A stretch of 64,000 nt of DNA from Ophiodon elongatus (taxonomy: Eukaryota; Chordata; Actinopteri; Perciformes; Hexagrammidae). How positions within the stretch are numbered: position 1 is the first letter of the stretch; each line of letters opens with the position of its first letter. Position numbers and translations under genes: made by a program. The notes beneath the pieces were generated by a model. It made no database searches, was not told where the DNA came from, and worked only from the letters and a program-made list of their open reading frames with translations. Below are positions 10,827-22,996 of this stretch, piece by piece. Where the stretch lies: NCBI GenBank assembly GCA_016806645.1, contig JACSYO010000022.1, positions 83,501 to 147,500 on the forward strand. The letters are read 5' to 3'.

Positions 10827-12482
10827 GCCTTAGACCAGCAGACACCAGCTGCCATGCCCATAGCAAACCTGTCTATCAATTAAATTGAGACTGGTTCATA
10901 ACCAGTTGAAAGTCTGTCACAGTAACTTTAAAATGGCAGTGTGCAACAGCCCAGGTAGAGCCGCCACAAGCTTTGACGCCTCCCCTCTCCATCGGAAGAC
11001 AATTGCTCACACCAGAGCGAGACCACCCATCCACTGATCATGTGTACAGGCCTTTCATCCCGTCTACAGAGGAGGCCCTCCAGCTGTGTTTATCAGTCGT
11101 CTGTCTCGTGCGTCTGACGGATCTGATCCTATTTTAATCCGTCTGCACAGGCTGCAGAGTATTTTTAAGCTTAAAGTCTTTCTTCCTCCCTCTTCACTCA
11201 TGGAACTACAGCACAGTGATTGCGTATTAGGCCCTGAGCATGTGACCTAAACAGCTGTACTGTGCCCGAACGCATCCTTTGTGATACTGCCGACTGAAGC
11301 GGCTGCTCTGCTGACATGCTGCATTCACTACACAGCCTGTGGAGACTTTGAGTCCTGTACCTTGCTATCGCCCTGATGTCATGCGTATTTCCCGATGACT
11401 ATTAAAATTTCCTGGGTGACACATATCGAACCCTGTTCTAGCTTCAGATGATTGCTGCTTAGCTCCAATGTACTTTTGGAGTTGGTCTTACTCAGGGAGT
11501 ACGCACAATTAATGCTCATTATGGCTGCTGATAGTCATTGAATACTTTAGGGGATTCAGGAGCCCAGAGCTGATCAGGGACTTGAAGAAAATATTCAAGG
11601 TCAGAAAATCCACTAATAGCAACAGTGGAGCCACTGGTCCATGAAGTCTTGACCGCGGCAGTACTTGTATGTACGCAGCTTTGCACCATATTCATTTTAA
11701 AATCAAGTAATATTGCTCTTGCTCTATAAATTTAATGAGTGGAACCATGCAGGAACCATGATATTTACCAATCTGTGACTGTGCACCATTCACTGTATCA
11801 CAGTTCAACTCTCAGCCCTCATGACTATTTTGAGACTGTACCGTAGCGTCCTCTCCTGCTAATGACTCCGCAGACGGCCATGTCAAGGTGAGGGTACCAG
11901 ACGCGTGGCGTTTACACGGAGGTGTCGAGCGAGGATCGCTCAGCGGGGGTGTGGGTGATGGAAGATTTACTTCCTCGGTAGGTCAGCTGACACAGTCAGC
12001 CCCGAGAGCGGGATTCAGTACATTTAGATCAAGGACACTTGAGCGGGGAGGACGCTCGCTGCCATCAGGCTGACCCCAAAAGGGTCTGTGGGAGGAGGAT
12101 AGTGTTCGGGAGCCAGGTGTGTGAATGGCGGAGGAAGTGGTAGACGTCGCATGAAGAGATGTGTTCATGGTGCAGGAGGCGGCATGGATTGACAACACGA
12201 GAGCCGAGCATGGACACTGCCCACAGGTCGGTGTCTTTTTATAGTTGCATTCTGATGAGGTTTTTTTTTGCCTGATGATGCTGCAGGATTTAAGAGTGAT
12301 TGGTCCGTCTAAGGACACACAATATGTACTGGTCTGAATGACATAACGTTTGCTGTGCGTGTTCACTGCCTGGTCTCATTATCACGGGCGTCAAATACCG
12401 ACGTTTTGTCATGGTCCTCTGCGTTTTCACCCGGAAGTTTGTTTAAAGTCGCCGAAAAGTCCACGTTGACTTGTTTTAAATT

Positions 12483-12560
12483 AAGTGAGTTATGTAACGT
12501 TACCCAAACCATGATCTTTTTACTAAACCTCACCAAGTAGTTTGGTTGCCTAACCACGAG
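12483..12560 (+). repeat. TTTAGGCAAC dispersed repeat
   Basis: The sequence cgttacccaaaccatgatc, then tactaaacctcaccaagtagtttggttgcctaaccac, is the inverse-orientation counterpart of the 8875 copy. Confidence 0.55.
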
Positions 12561-13777
12561 TGAGTCCAAGATGGTCTTGTTGGGAATGAGAAGATGTTGG
12601 TGTTCATTGCCCCCATAGGATCAATCCAAATGTGTTAATGACCCCCTGACATTTCCTCACCTCCACCCCCATTGGGCCAAACTTTTCAATTTGACACTAG
12701 AAATACAGACGGTTGACAACTGACAGGAAACAGTTAAATAAATGAAATTCACAATTCAGGTTTTTTCTTTTTATTCCCAACAGTTAAAATGGGATTGTAT
12801 GCATCAAATGAACCGCTCAACATCCCTAAAAAAAGTCCAAATGGTTGAGAAACAATGATATGTATAACAGTGGGTAGGGCTGGATAACATTTAAAAAATA
12901 CTAGTGCCGAGACCAGTACCCTTAAAGTGATACCAATACAAATAGAGTACTTCTTTAATACCTTTTTTTCTGCATGCTTCATTCGATAACCCATGATGTA
13001 AAAGGAAGATGTGTGTGTGAACCACTAGCTAGCTAATCGCCGATGCTCTGCACCACGCACGTCTGGCGGTTACTGTTGATAACGTCGTCCCTCGGGCCCA
13101 CACTGGTGTGACATTATATTGTCTCATAAACGTAACGCCCATCCTCCAGTTCCCCCCCAAGTTAACAATGTTCGCTTTGTCAGTAGTGTTGCTGTTGTTT
13201 GCACTGTTGTAAGCTGTTTGCACCGTTAGCTTCTAGCTCTGCCGGCTCCGTGTGGAGAGCCCTGGCAAACCGTCTGTATGGGTTGTAGCTGCGGCAGTAG
13301 TGGGCCAATCACACGTTGAATTCAATTGAAGAACACTTGTGGCGATTGGCTGCAAGCAAAACCATACAAATAAGTCATTTTTTATGTTGTTTCCATACAA
13401 CTTCTCTCCCAGATGCCCTTCATAAACTACAGTCTACCTTTTAATATTTTTGCAGCATCAGCTCACTCAACTAAAACTTAAGCTGAATGCAGATAAAATT
13501 AAGTTTGTAATGCTAAGAGGATACGTATAGACATTGTGGATGTTGTGGACGCTTTGTGACCTGTATACATTCACACAGTTTTAATAGGACACAGTACAAA
13601 CTCTCTATTTAAGAATTCTGTTCTGCTCCAGTCTGCAGTTTGGATTAAAAGCGGCTCAGTGTATTGACCCGTCTCACTTCCTCCATTTCATAAAAAAAAA
13701 AGGCAGAACGGTAGAGAATCCTGCAGACTCATCTCGCACCACCTCACAGAACCGTACCTGCTGCCCCTGTGTGCTGG

Positions 13778-13782
<5 letters not shown>

Positions 13783-13826
<44 letters not shown>

Positions 13827-13882
13827 ATGAAATTATGCACAGCTTTGTTTTGACACCTTTTTGCACACACACACACACACAC

Positions 13883-13946
<64 letters not shown>
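13783..13946 (+). repeat. two (CA)n tracts separated by about 42 bp
   Basis: CA repeats at 13783-13820 and 13864-13946. The second has one CG interruption near 13887. Confidence 0.95.
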
Positions 13947-13948
<2 letters not shown>

Positions 13949-14536
13949 TATTAATGCTGCAAACACACTGCAGCTAATGCCACACACACACTTTTGTTTT
14001 TACATGTACATGGAGGCCCCCACACAAGCGCATTTTTTTGCCACCTTGACACAATTTTCAGCAGCCACTCCGACATACACACACAGACCAAAAATAAAAC
14101 GCGGCTCTGACCCCGTGTTCGGTGTGGGGGGGTCACCTCGTCTTTGTCTTTCCCCAACCATTCTACTCCTCTTCCTCCTCTCTGCCTCCTGCTGTCTCAC
14201 TCAACAACCCAGCAGCCTTTATCATGACATACAGACGGCCAACGCACTGCACTGCAAGTGTTCATTAAGCCCGCAGAGAATCAAAAGGCCAATAAGTACG
14301 ATTTATACCGTCTCATATTGCCATGATTTACTGTATGCATAACTGCGGAAGGCTTTTCATCACTACGAATGATCCAAAGCGCAGCCAAACCGTTATATTA
14401 GTTGTACGCTCCAGCATACACAGTATGACTTAGTGTGTTGCTCCTCTAACACACGGAGCATGCTCAGTGTGGCACTGCACAACCGCCGCCTCATTGACTT
14501 TGCACAGTGTACTGTATGTATGAGTACTTTGAGTAA

Positions 14537-14975
14537 AGGCAAGGCAAGGCAAGGCAAGTTTATTTGTATTGCATATTTCAACAACAAGGCAATTCAAAGT
14601 GCTTCACATAAAACCATTAAAAGCATCAAAACATAATAGAAATTAAAAGAAGATTTAAAAACAATTAAGAACATTCATTTAAATATTAAAAATAGTCAGT
14701 AAAACATTAAAAAGCTAAAAATAGAATAAAAGTTGCAGTGCAGTTTAAGAATTAAAATACAGTAGTGAAATGCAGAAATTGATTAAGATCCTTGAATCTG
14801 GTTCAATTAAAGGCAACAGCAAACAGAAGAGTCTTCAATCTGGATTTAAAGGAGCTGAGGGTCTCTGAGGGTCTCAGCAGACCTGCAGCTTTCAGGGACT
14901 TTGTTCCAGATATGTGGGGCAGAAAAACTGAACGCTGCGCATTTGAGTCAAGCGCAGGGTAGCCCGACAGTTTTA
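14537..14975 (-). pseudogene. 3' end of a non-LTR retrotransposon (minus strand)
   Basis: On the minus strand the last codons read LSSFKSRLKTLLFAVAFN, the C-terminal signature (W/S-L-x-x-FKSxLKTxLF) seen at the end of many fish LINE proteins. It is followed by an AT-rich 3' tail ending, in + orientation, in (GGCAA)n plus GTTTATTTGTATTGCATATTTCA and CAATTCAAAGTGCTTCACA. That tail is one of the most common LINE ends in fish genomes. The rest of the element is missing. Confidence 0.6.
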
Positions 14976-15063
14976 TTACACAGTGGCAGATAAGGATGGG
15001 TTGATGTTCATTTGGTAGTTGAGTGTGGGGTTGTTTAAGGTAAATAATCACAAGTATCTTTTT

Positions 15064-15422
15064 CTCTCTACTGACCAGCAGGGGGCGACTCCTCTGGTGG
15101 CAAAAAGAAGTCAGATTGTATAAAAGTCTATGAAAAAATTACTCTACTTCTCTCTTGATTTATTCCCTCAGTAAACATTGTAAACATGAGTTTATGGTCT
15201 CAATCTCTAGTTTCAAGTCTTCTTCAATACAGCATGATGTTCATTTAGTAAATGATGGGCCATTTAGAGTCAAATAGACCATGAAGGGGAGTATGCTTTA
15301 GGGCGGGGCTACCTGGTGATTGACAGGTCGCTACCAGAGCCGTATAAACGGCTTCAAAACGGCAGTCCACAAACCAATGGGTGACACCAAGATGACTACG
15401 TCCACTCCTTATATAGAGTCTA
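15064..15422 (-). mobile_element. CRE repeat family copy, truncated and internally deleted
   Basis: The copy begins ctctactgaccagcaggggg and ends ccttatatagagtcta. The block between gacaggtcgctacc and aaacggcttcaaaac is shortened, removing the CGCCATCTTG part. The CRE is mutated (gggtgacaccaag). Confidence 0.7.
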
Positions 15423-16082
15423 CAGTTAAAATTATGTTTGTTACCAAATTGGCATTGGTCAAGTACACAAGTTATGCAACAAAACAAAGGTAAAATAAGT
15501 GAACGTTGACCTGCCCTACGTGGACTTTCTCGCTGGTTATACTACTGCTCTGATCATCTAGTGATGAGGTGGATGGGTTTACACTGGAGTTAGTTGAAAG
15601 CGTCTTGTACAGACGCTAAGAGGCCTCAGTCAGTTGGCATCAGATGCCGAGTGGCCACTGACCAAGCGCCGGTATTTGATGAGTTGGGATCGAAAACGAC
15701 CACATTATCAGAGTAAAATAACCTCACACCAGGCTCCCTGTATTTCTTTTAGATAATTAATTGATTGATTGAGTTAATGCAACACAGAAATAAAACATCT
15801 CTTCTTTCCCGTCACTCCTCCTTTCTTCACCATCTTCCTCTCCTTCCTCCCTCTCCCCTCATGCGTTGCATCTTCCAACTGTGTCTTCCTTTTAAAAAAG
15901 GAAAATCTTTTGTCCTTTTCTCTTCCTCCTCACTGCTTCTGGTCCTGCTCGTGATCTCAGAGTCAGAGATGTGTGTGTGTGTCTCCTGCAGCAATGTTAA
16001 TTAGTGGAGGCCAGATGGATGAGGTGATGGCGTGTTACTGTACCCTCTGCAACGCCACTCCCTCTGTTATCCAGCACGTGCG

Positions 16083-16119
16083 CACACACACACACACACA
16101 CACGCACACACACACACAA

Positions 16120-16158
<39 letters not shown>
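16083..16158 (+). repeat. (CA)n microsatellite
   Basis: Two CA blocks split by aaccaca. Confidence 0.95.
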
Positions 16159-16160
<2 letters not shown>

Positions 16161-16436
16161 CTTACGTAACAGTGCAGTGCAGATGTGTCTTTATTTACAG
16201 TTATATCTATTTTGGGGTAAAAAGTGATACGTTCTCCTATCTGTCTGCAGATGATTAGACCGCACAGCTGTTGTTTGAAATCCTTGACTTATTCAACTCG
16301 GTTTCCTTTCTTTCTTTTACTACCTCTCGCTATTTCTGGTACCTTGGTGCACAATGTATTTTTGGTGGAGGCTCAAAGGATGACATTTTCCACGCCTTTC
16401 CAAATATAATGTGGGCAGCAGCCAATGAGGAAGCTG

Positions 16437-16437
<1 letters not shown>

Positions 16438-16474
<37 letters not shown>

Positions 16475-16648
16475 GTGGAGACAGAGGAAAAGTCAGGTTT
16501 CAGTATTCACGATGTTACTCTCTCTCTCTCTCTCTCTCTCTCTCTGCTCAGACGCACTGCAGTAGTCTCTCTCTCCTTCTCCTTTTTTTCCTATCCACTC
16601 CTCCGTTCGGCTTCCTCAGCAGGTTACCACTATCCCATGAGCATAATA

Positions 16649-16682
<34 letters not shown>
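16438..16682 (+). repeat. (GA)n, (CT)n and (CA)n cluster
   Basis: GA repeats at 16438-16469, CT repeats at 16519-16546 and CA repeats at 16650-16681, within 250 bp. The GA and CT tracts are inverse to each other and could pair. Confidence 0.9.
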
Positions 16683-16685
<3 letters not shown>

Positions 16686-16924
16686 GCGACACAGTGACCT
16701 TGACAGACAAGCAGAGGCTGGAGGCAGAAGTTGCTCTTTGACTCTTAATCACTGATTCGGGATCAGAACAAGCGGTATTTACCATAAGCGGTATAATTAC
16801 AAGGTCAGATCGGAGGCAGTGCAGCGGAGTGTATTGTTACACTGCTAGTAACAGACCCGCTGCAGCAGATTGGGGAGATATGACGCGCGCAGATGGGCCC
16901 GGCTTTGGTCTCTCTCGCATTAGA

Positions 16925-16976
16925 ATATATATATAATATATATATAGTAACCTCATAGTCTATATATCTATATAGT

Positions 16977-17016
<40 letters not shown>

Positions 17017-17040
17017 TATATATAATATATATATATATAG
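16925..17040 (+). repeat. (TA)n-rich tract
   Basis: About 115 bp of TATATA with short interruptions (gtaacctcatagtc, tacagta). A strong cruciform former. Confidence 0.95.
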
Positions 17041-17687
17041 TCACTGATCAAACTGGGCCGTGCAGATCAAACATGAACCGAGACTCTGTTACTGCATTGC
17101 CGGTTTCTCTTCTCTGATGTTTTCAAAAACCTAATTTAGTTCATGTTTAGCTGTAAAGTGAGAAAGTTTGTGTAAATTGAGTCAGGGGGAAAAGGAGCTG
17201 GAGGAACCAGATTTTTTTCACAGATTATCTGTCTGTTGTAGTGTCAAAATATGAGTTTTTTCAGTGTTTGTTCATTTAATTGCACATATACACGAATATA
17301 AAGAGTTAGTAAAAACAAATTTAAATTTAAACTTTGAGCAGGAGAAATTAGAAGATGGTACGAAGGGGTATGAAAATACCTCCTTGAGGAGTTATCAATT
17401 GTCAAACTTGATAAAAAGGATAAAAGATAAGGATAAAAATAAATAAAGAATAATTAAACATACTTGTGTACTGACAGAAAAGGAAGGTGGTGTGGTTTCT
17501 CACGTGTAGGGATGCTAGTTTTACTCTTTCTTTTCTGACAGATAGCTGACCGTTGTTAGCCGATCGTTTCAGACAAGATTAGTGCCTTGCGTGTGCGGTG
17601 CTGTGGTTGAAACTCCGGAAAAAGCCGCTCAGCTCCAACAAGAACTGATGTACAAACCATCATTTATCGCCAGATGCAGTATCTGCC

Positions 17688-18170
17688 ATAGACTGTATAT
17701 AAGAAGTGGACGTAGTCGTCGTGACGTCACCCGTTGGTTTGTGATATGAAACCTCGAGTTCAGCAATTTCGCCGTCGCCATCTTGAATTACGGTCGACGC
17801 CATGTTGTTTTTTTCGCAATCAATGAAAAGAAGTTATCATATTTGGAATGCGGAGGAGTGACGTAGTGACGCCAAATACGTCTCTGATAGCGGTAGCGAC
17901 CTGTCAATCACAGTAAGCCCACTCTAAAGCATAACCTGCTTTATGGTCTATTTGACTCTAAATGGACCATAATTTACTAAATGAACATCGTGCTGTATTG
18001 AAGAAGACTTGAAAATAGAGATTGAGACCATAAACTCAATCAAGTAGAGTAATTTTCTCATAGACTTCTATACAACCGGAGGAGTCACCCCCTGCTGGTC
18101 AGTAGAGAGAATGCAAGTTTTAAGACACTTTCGCATTGGCTTCACTCGGCAGAACCGGAGGTTAGCCCCG
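17688..18170 (+). mobile_element. CRE repeat family copy
   Basis: The copy begins atagactgtatataagaagtgg and runs through CGTGACGTCACCC, CGCCGTCGCCATCTTG, GACCTGTCAATCACAG and accataatttactaaatgaac to agaaccggagg. It is nearly full length, with a small deletion after 18037 and a diverged right terminus, so no target duplication can be read. Confidence 0.75.
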
Positions 18171-19078
18171 AAGTTAGCAACAAGTCAAACGGCTCAGGCG
18201 CATATAATGTGGGCTGAAATTTAAGGTGGAACAGCTATTCTCCCTTCAGCTTTTAAATTATTGTTTTTGCTTGATAGCATTAATCAGTCAAAATATCTTA
18301 TTATTGCTTCATGGTTAAACGGTTAATTATCAACATTCCTACTCATGTGGCCAGTGCAAGTTCTGTTAAGTAAAAAACACTTAGTTGGCCTCTCATCACA
18401 AACAATGTATTGGGCCACTATTCCAGCTGTGAGTAGCTCATGTACCTCTCTGTTGAAGTGTTGCATTATGGGACAACAGAGCCCATCAACACCGTACTGA
18501 AACGCTCCACTCAGGCCGAACCCACAAAGCAATAGTCACTGCAATTAATCTTCTGAATATCCACATCCCAACAATACCAATTCAGCCTAAATCTAGCAAC
18601 ACCAGCGTTAGACTTAGACGAGACAGAACAAAGTTCCAGATAAAAAGAACTGCAAAGTGAGTTTGAACGACTTACTCTGCAGATATTGGCAGAACCTAAA
18701 TGTCAAAAGCCTCATGAATGTATATGAGGTTTTGGGGAGTGTGGGGAGCCGGTTCAAACTGAGATCTGCTGACTGCTGCTTCTACAGGACAAAGAACAGC
18801 CCAGGGTGTGTTCTGCATTGGAATTCTCAATTTATACAACAATCTGATACATATCTGATGCTACTGTGGCATATCTCTTCATTTCATAGTGAAGACAGTA
18901 ACATTCCGATACGTAACCATATCTGCTTATTGACACAAATCCATAGTGTTATCAGCAAGAGCCTCCTCTCTGTTTATTCTGTTTATCTGTCCGTCAACAC
19001 AGCGGTGAAGTAGCTCTCGCCCTGACAGTGGATCTGCTGCAGAAACTGCCACTCTAACCCTGAGGTATCTGCACGTTG

Positions 19079-19130
<52 letters not shown>
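19079..19130 (+). repeat. (GT)n microsatellite
   Basis: About 26 uninterrupted GT units. Confidence 0.95.
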
Positions 19131-19131
<1 letters not shown>

Positions 19132-19267
19132 TATACACAGTAAAGCCCAGCCCTGTTTTAGGGTGTGACATTGAGAGAATGTCCTTATAGATTCTTGAGA
19201 TTAGTCATTTCAGAAGATAATCCTGCAAACAAAATGCAGCGTGTGACCTATACCCAACCACATTAGA

Positions 19268-19736
19268 AGCCCATCCATCCATCCATCCATCCATCTAAAA
19301 GGCTAGTCCATCCATCCGTTCATCCATCCATTCATCTATACTTCCATCTGTCTTTTTACCCTCCACCCATCCATCCAAAGGCTGGTCCATTCACTTATCC
19401 ATCCATCTGTCATCTATCGTCCGTCCATCCATCCATCCATCCATTATTGTCTGTCCATCTGTCCTTTCATCTATCTTTTTATCCTACACCCATCCATCCA
19501 TTCATCAATACACCCATCCATCCATTATTGTCCGTCCATCCGTCCTTCCGTCCATCTATTCATCCATCCATCTATCCAAGATCAATCTTTCCGTCTATCC
19601 ACCCATCCATCCATCTGTTCATCCATTATTCTCTGTCCGTCCACCCATCCATCAATGCCTCCATTTTTCCATCTGTCCATCCATAAAGCTGGTCCATCCA
19701 TCTCTTCGTCCGTCCATCCATTATCGTCTGTCCATC
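19268..19736 (+). repeat. degenerate (CCAT)n tetranucleotide array, about 470 bp
   Basis: ccatccatccat is interrupted by related variants (tctgtcc, cgtccgtcc, attattgtc) throughout, with a longer-period repeat of the block ccattattgtccgtccat. Open frames across it are repeat translations. Confidence 0.9.
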
Positions 19737-20194
19737 AAGCAAGGTAGCTCAGATGTCTTCCCCCCCAGCCATGACCTCCAGCTCTTTCTAGAGCTCTGAT
19801 CTGATATGATCTGATATGCTTGAACACGGTGTTTGTTGTGGACAGTGCGTTGGCACAGAAGTCAAGTAACAAAACACGAGTGGGTTTAAATCAGCCAGTT
19901 CATTGCCCTTGTGTTGAACACAACTAAGGGTACAGACATGGCCACCAGGCCCTCGCCTAGGAGAACTCCTTGTGTGTGCCTGGATCCACTTATCCCGGTT
20001 CACTTCTTTTATTTTTCTGTGTTTGGAGCTGCCTCACCCCTGTCCACAACCTGTTTTATTTTATTTCATAATTCTTTCCATTTGCATTGCATGCAAGCCT
20101 ATGGTGTCCATCAACAGCACACTGACAAATCATTTAAGTGTGCATCCTATGTGCTGCTTAAGCTTTCTTATCCGGACCATTCATCTTTGTGATC

Positions 20195-20350
20195 ATTAAC
20201 TACATTTACATGCACTAAATATTCCAGATTCTGTCTGTATTCCGAAAAATGTATATTCCTATTAAGCTGTTTACATGGATGAAAATGAATATTCCACCAA
20301 TATTCCCGTTTACATGCAGCCCTGCATATTCTGATTGTTGTTAAACAATC
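20195..20350. mobile_element. terminal region of a DNA-transposon-like element (TTTACATG repeats)
   Basis: Three near-copies of TTTACATGCA/TTTACATGGA and several (A)ATATTCC words occur between 20206 and 20330, next to the Myb/SANT relic. Such subterminal short repeats are typical of transposon ends. The partner end is not identifiable on the other side, where the unrelated repeat family begins. Confidence 0.4.
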
Positions 20351-20446
20351 GTGACGTGTATGTCTAACGGCTGCGTTAACAGTTTACCAGCATCATCTGG
20401 TCCATCCTCATCACCGGGGCCAGCAAATCCCACGTCGACGCCATTC

Positions 20447-20737
20447 TCAGCCGAGGAACCTCTTGTGCCATTTTACTTGCTTGCTTTGCGTCAAAATACG
20501 TTTTTTCAAAGTTTTCTGCCGGTAGCAGACTTGTTCGACCGTGTGAACACAGCCTTCGTCTTTCACTCCTTCAACCGCCTTCTCGAAAAGGTCGGCGTTG
20601 CGATATTTGCGCATATCCCAAAACCTGTTGATATCCACGTCCTTCATACTGTTTAAAAGGTATATTTCTCCTTCCGATCCAAAAATGTAAGCTTTTCTTT
20701 TGGGCCTCTTCACTCCAGTCTCAATCTCTAGTTTCAA
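20447..20737 (-). pseudogene. Myb/SANT-like DNA-binding domain relic of a PIF/Harbinger-type transposon
   Basis: The minus-strand 96-residue frame contains RNADLFEKAVEGVKDEGCVH followed by TVEQVCYRQKTLKK. The pattern RN-x-LFEK(I/A)-x-x-x-(L/V)-x-x-x-G-x-x-x-T-x-EQ-x-x-x-K-x-K-LK is that of the Myb/SANT-like domain (Myb_DNA-bind_4) of the accessory protein of Harbinger transposons and its host-derived relatives. The expected N-terminal tryptophan of the first helix is replaced (IFGSEGEIYLLNSM). Upstream of it (+ strand side 20719-20953) a copy of the CRE repeat family abuts or interrupts the element. The other flank (20200-20345) carries TTTACATGCA/TTTACATG terminal-like sequence. It is therefore a fragment, not an active gene. 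Confidence 0.55.
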
Positions 20738-20953
20738 GTCTTCTTCAGTACAACATGATGTTCATTTAGTCACTCACTGTGATTGACAGTTCGCTGCCGC
20801 TTCTGTTGATTGGTTGCGAAAAAATCAACATGGCGACGGCCATAATCCAAGATGGCGACGGCGAAATCGCCGAACTCGAGGCTTCAAAACGTCAGTCCAC
20901 AAACCAACGGGTGACGTCACAATGACTACGTCCACTTCTTATATACAGTCTAG
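20719..20953 (-). mobile_element. CRE repeat family copy, half length
   Basis: The copy begins tctcaatctctagtttcaag, retains catgatgttcatttag, skips the next block, and runs from ctgtgattgacag through atggcgacggcc and GGTGACGTCAC to cttatatacagtcta. It adjoins the Myb/SANT relic. Confidence 0.7.
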
Positions 20954-22033
20954 GGTTGCACAATGTTGCATTTATCTCTTACATAAACGTGTCTGCCCTG
21001 ATCTTGGGATACTGTAACTTTTGTTAGTCCTGGTTAGCCTCAGCCCAGCTTTATTCACGGTCGAGTTGGCTGTCTGATCACATACACTAACAAGTAGTGC
21101 GACTATGTTTCTCTGGGCATTCCTACTCTTTTTGCCCTTTCTTTAGGACACCTTGTCCTCCTTCCACCCACTGGACTCTTATCTAATCTTCTCTCTATTT
21201 ATTTCACGATTAAGGTTCTGATAGATGATCAGTGTCAGTGACGGAGCTCCTGTAAAATGTATGTAGAATGTGATCCTGCTAATCACTCACTTACTCACAC
21301 ACGCGCACACATAAGAGGGTGGAATGAGATGTAGTGTTGTGGTCTGATCCAAAGTGACAGACAAAACTGAGATGCAGGACAGTGTGTGTGTGTGTGTTTT
21401 TGTGTGTATTATTAGGATGCCAAATAATACGTGCATTCATTTGCGCTCGGGGCTGTAAGTGGATGTGAATACGGCTGTGAGTGAGAGGCAAAGGCACAAT
21501 GAGTTGGAATGTGTGCCTTGATTTATTCAATCATATTTATTCAGTTACCTTTTATTCATATTTATTTTAATTTAGGAGAAGAACAGCTGTCTCTTTCAAT
21601 CAAACACCAGTGCATGGTAGGCCAGTGCTGCATGAGTGAGCCTGATGATGATTTGTTTTCGCGTCATCAGACTGTTATGCGAATGTTAGGAGTTGGTTGA
21701 TGGAGATATCAGCCGGTGGAGCTACTTTAAACCACTGCAGAAGAAGAAGAGGAGGAGGACACAATGAGATGAGGTGATTAAAAGAGCTCCAGTCAAAGTT
21801 CAAGTGATGGAAAACCATGATGGAAATATGACATTTTATCTATTATACATGTACTGTAATTTGAGGAAGGTCATAGTCCGACACAGATGTGATGTCTTTT
21901 TGTCTTTTCAGTGAAATGAAAGCTTAAACGACAAATAAGTTGTGTGTTTAATGTACATTATATTATATTATAAGTCTGTCTTTGTTTCCTTTTGTTTTCA
22001 CCAACAAGTCAGCTTTTTCACCTCAGCCAAGTG

Positions 22034-22063
22034 TATGTATATATATATATATATATATATATC
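22034..22063 (+). repeat. (TA)n microsatellite
   Basis: About 14 TA units. Confidence 0.95.
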
Positions 22064-22454
22064 CTTTGTTTTTGCAACATTGACACTTGTTTTTTATTTT
22101 ATTTTTTTACTTTTTTACTTTTGCCGTTTTCTTTAAAAGCATACTAATAATAGTGATATGGTGAAAACCGGTGAATGGAAACGCACTTCTTGTGTTCATG
22201 ATTATTGTTTTGTGTTTGGGAGGGAGATTACCTAACCAATCCGTAGTTGCTGTTTTCATTTTGAGCGAGTACGCTGCAGCTCAGGTTGTTGCAGGTTTAA
22301 ATATCCTTTTTCATATTGCTCACTCTGCTTATCCAGCTGGAATATTATTAAGTTTATCTATATAAAATGTGCATTTGTCAGTTTTTCTAAACATTAATCC
22401 TGGGCAAAGATGGTGGAAATAATAAACACTGAGTTGAACACGACATGCTGATTT

Positions 22455-22535
22455 TGTCAACATTAACCCAAACCACAATCTTTCACATTAACCAAAGTGT
22501 TTTAATTGCCTAAATCTAACCACATGCTGCACAGT
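22455..22535 (+). repeat. TTTAGGCAAC dispersed repeat
   Basis: The sequence acattaacccaaaccacaatc, then cattaaccaaagtgttttaattgcctaaatctaacc, matches the 12483 copy. It lies just before the 27-bp tandem array at 22865. Confidence 0.5.
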
Positions 22536-22864
22536 TTTTGGGGTCACAGTCCTGTGTTGTGCGGCACCATTGAACATAATCCAGGCACCAATTGTTTATC
22601 TTTCAAATTTGATTTGGCAAAACATTTGAGTAGTATATAAATGTAACTCCAATGTAAACTCATCCGCGTCATTAGTCAGTGCAACTGACGTAGAAGAAAG
22701 AACGAAAAAAAAGTGAGTAGGTCGGGGAGATGGATGGTCAAACAAACACAAGTCTTTCACCCAGGAGACCGCTGTTAGTGTCCTGTGTGAAACCAAGTCA
22801 ACGTACACTTACTTTTGTTCTGTAACTTCTGTAATTCACTAATGCCAGTTAAAATAGTAGTTAT

Positions 22865-22996
22865 GTTGCCTAAATCTAACTAAGCAGTTTTGTTGCCTAA
22901 ACCTGACTGAGTTGTTTTGTTGTCTAAATCTAACTAGTTGTGTTGTCTTAACCTAACTGATGGATTTTGTTGCTTAAACCCTAACTCAGTAGTTTT
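22865..22996 (+). repeat. tandem array of a 27-bp unit (five copies)
   Basis: The unit gttgcctaaatctaactaagcagtttt recurs at 22865, 22892, 22919 (shortened to about 23 bp), 22942 and 22969, with point differences. The unit equals the core of the dispersed repeat found at 12483 and 22455. Confidence 0.7.
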
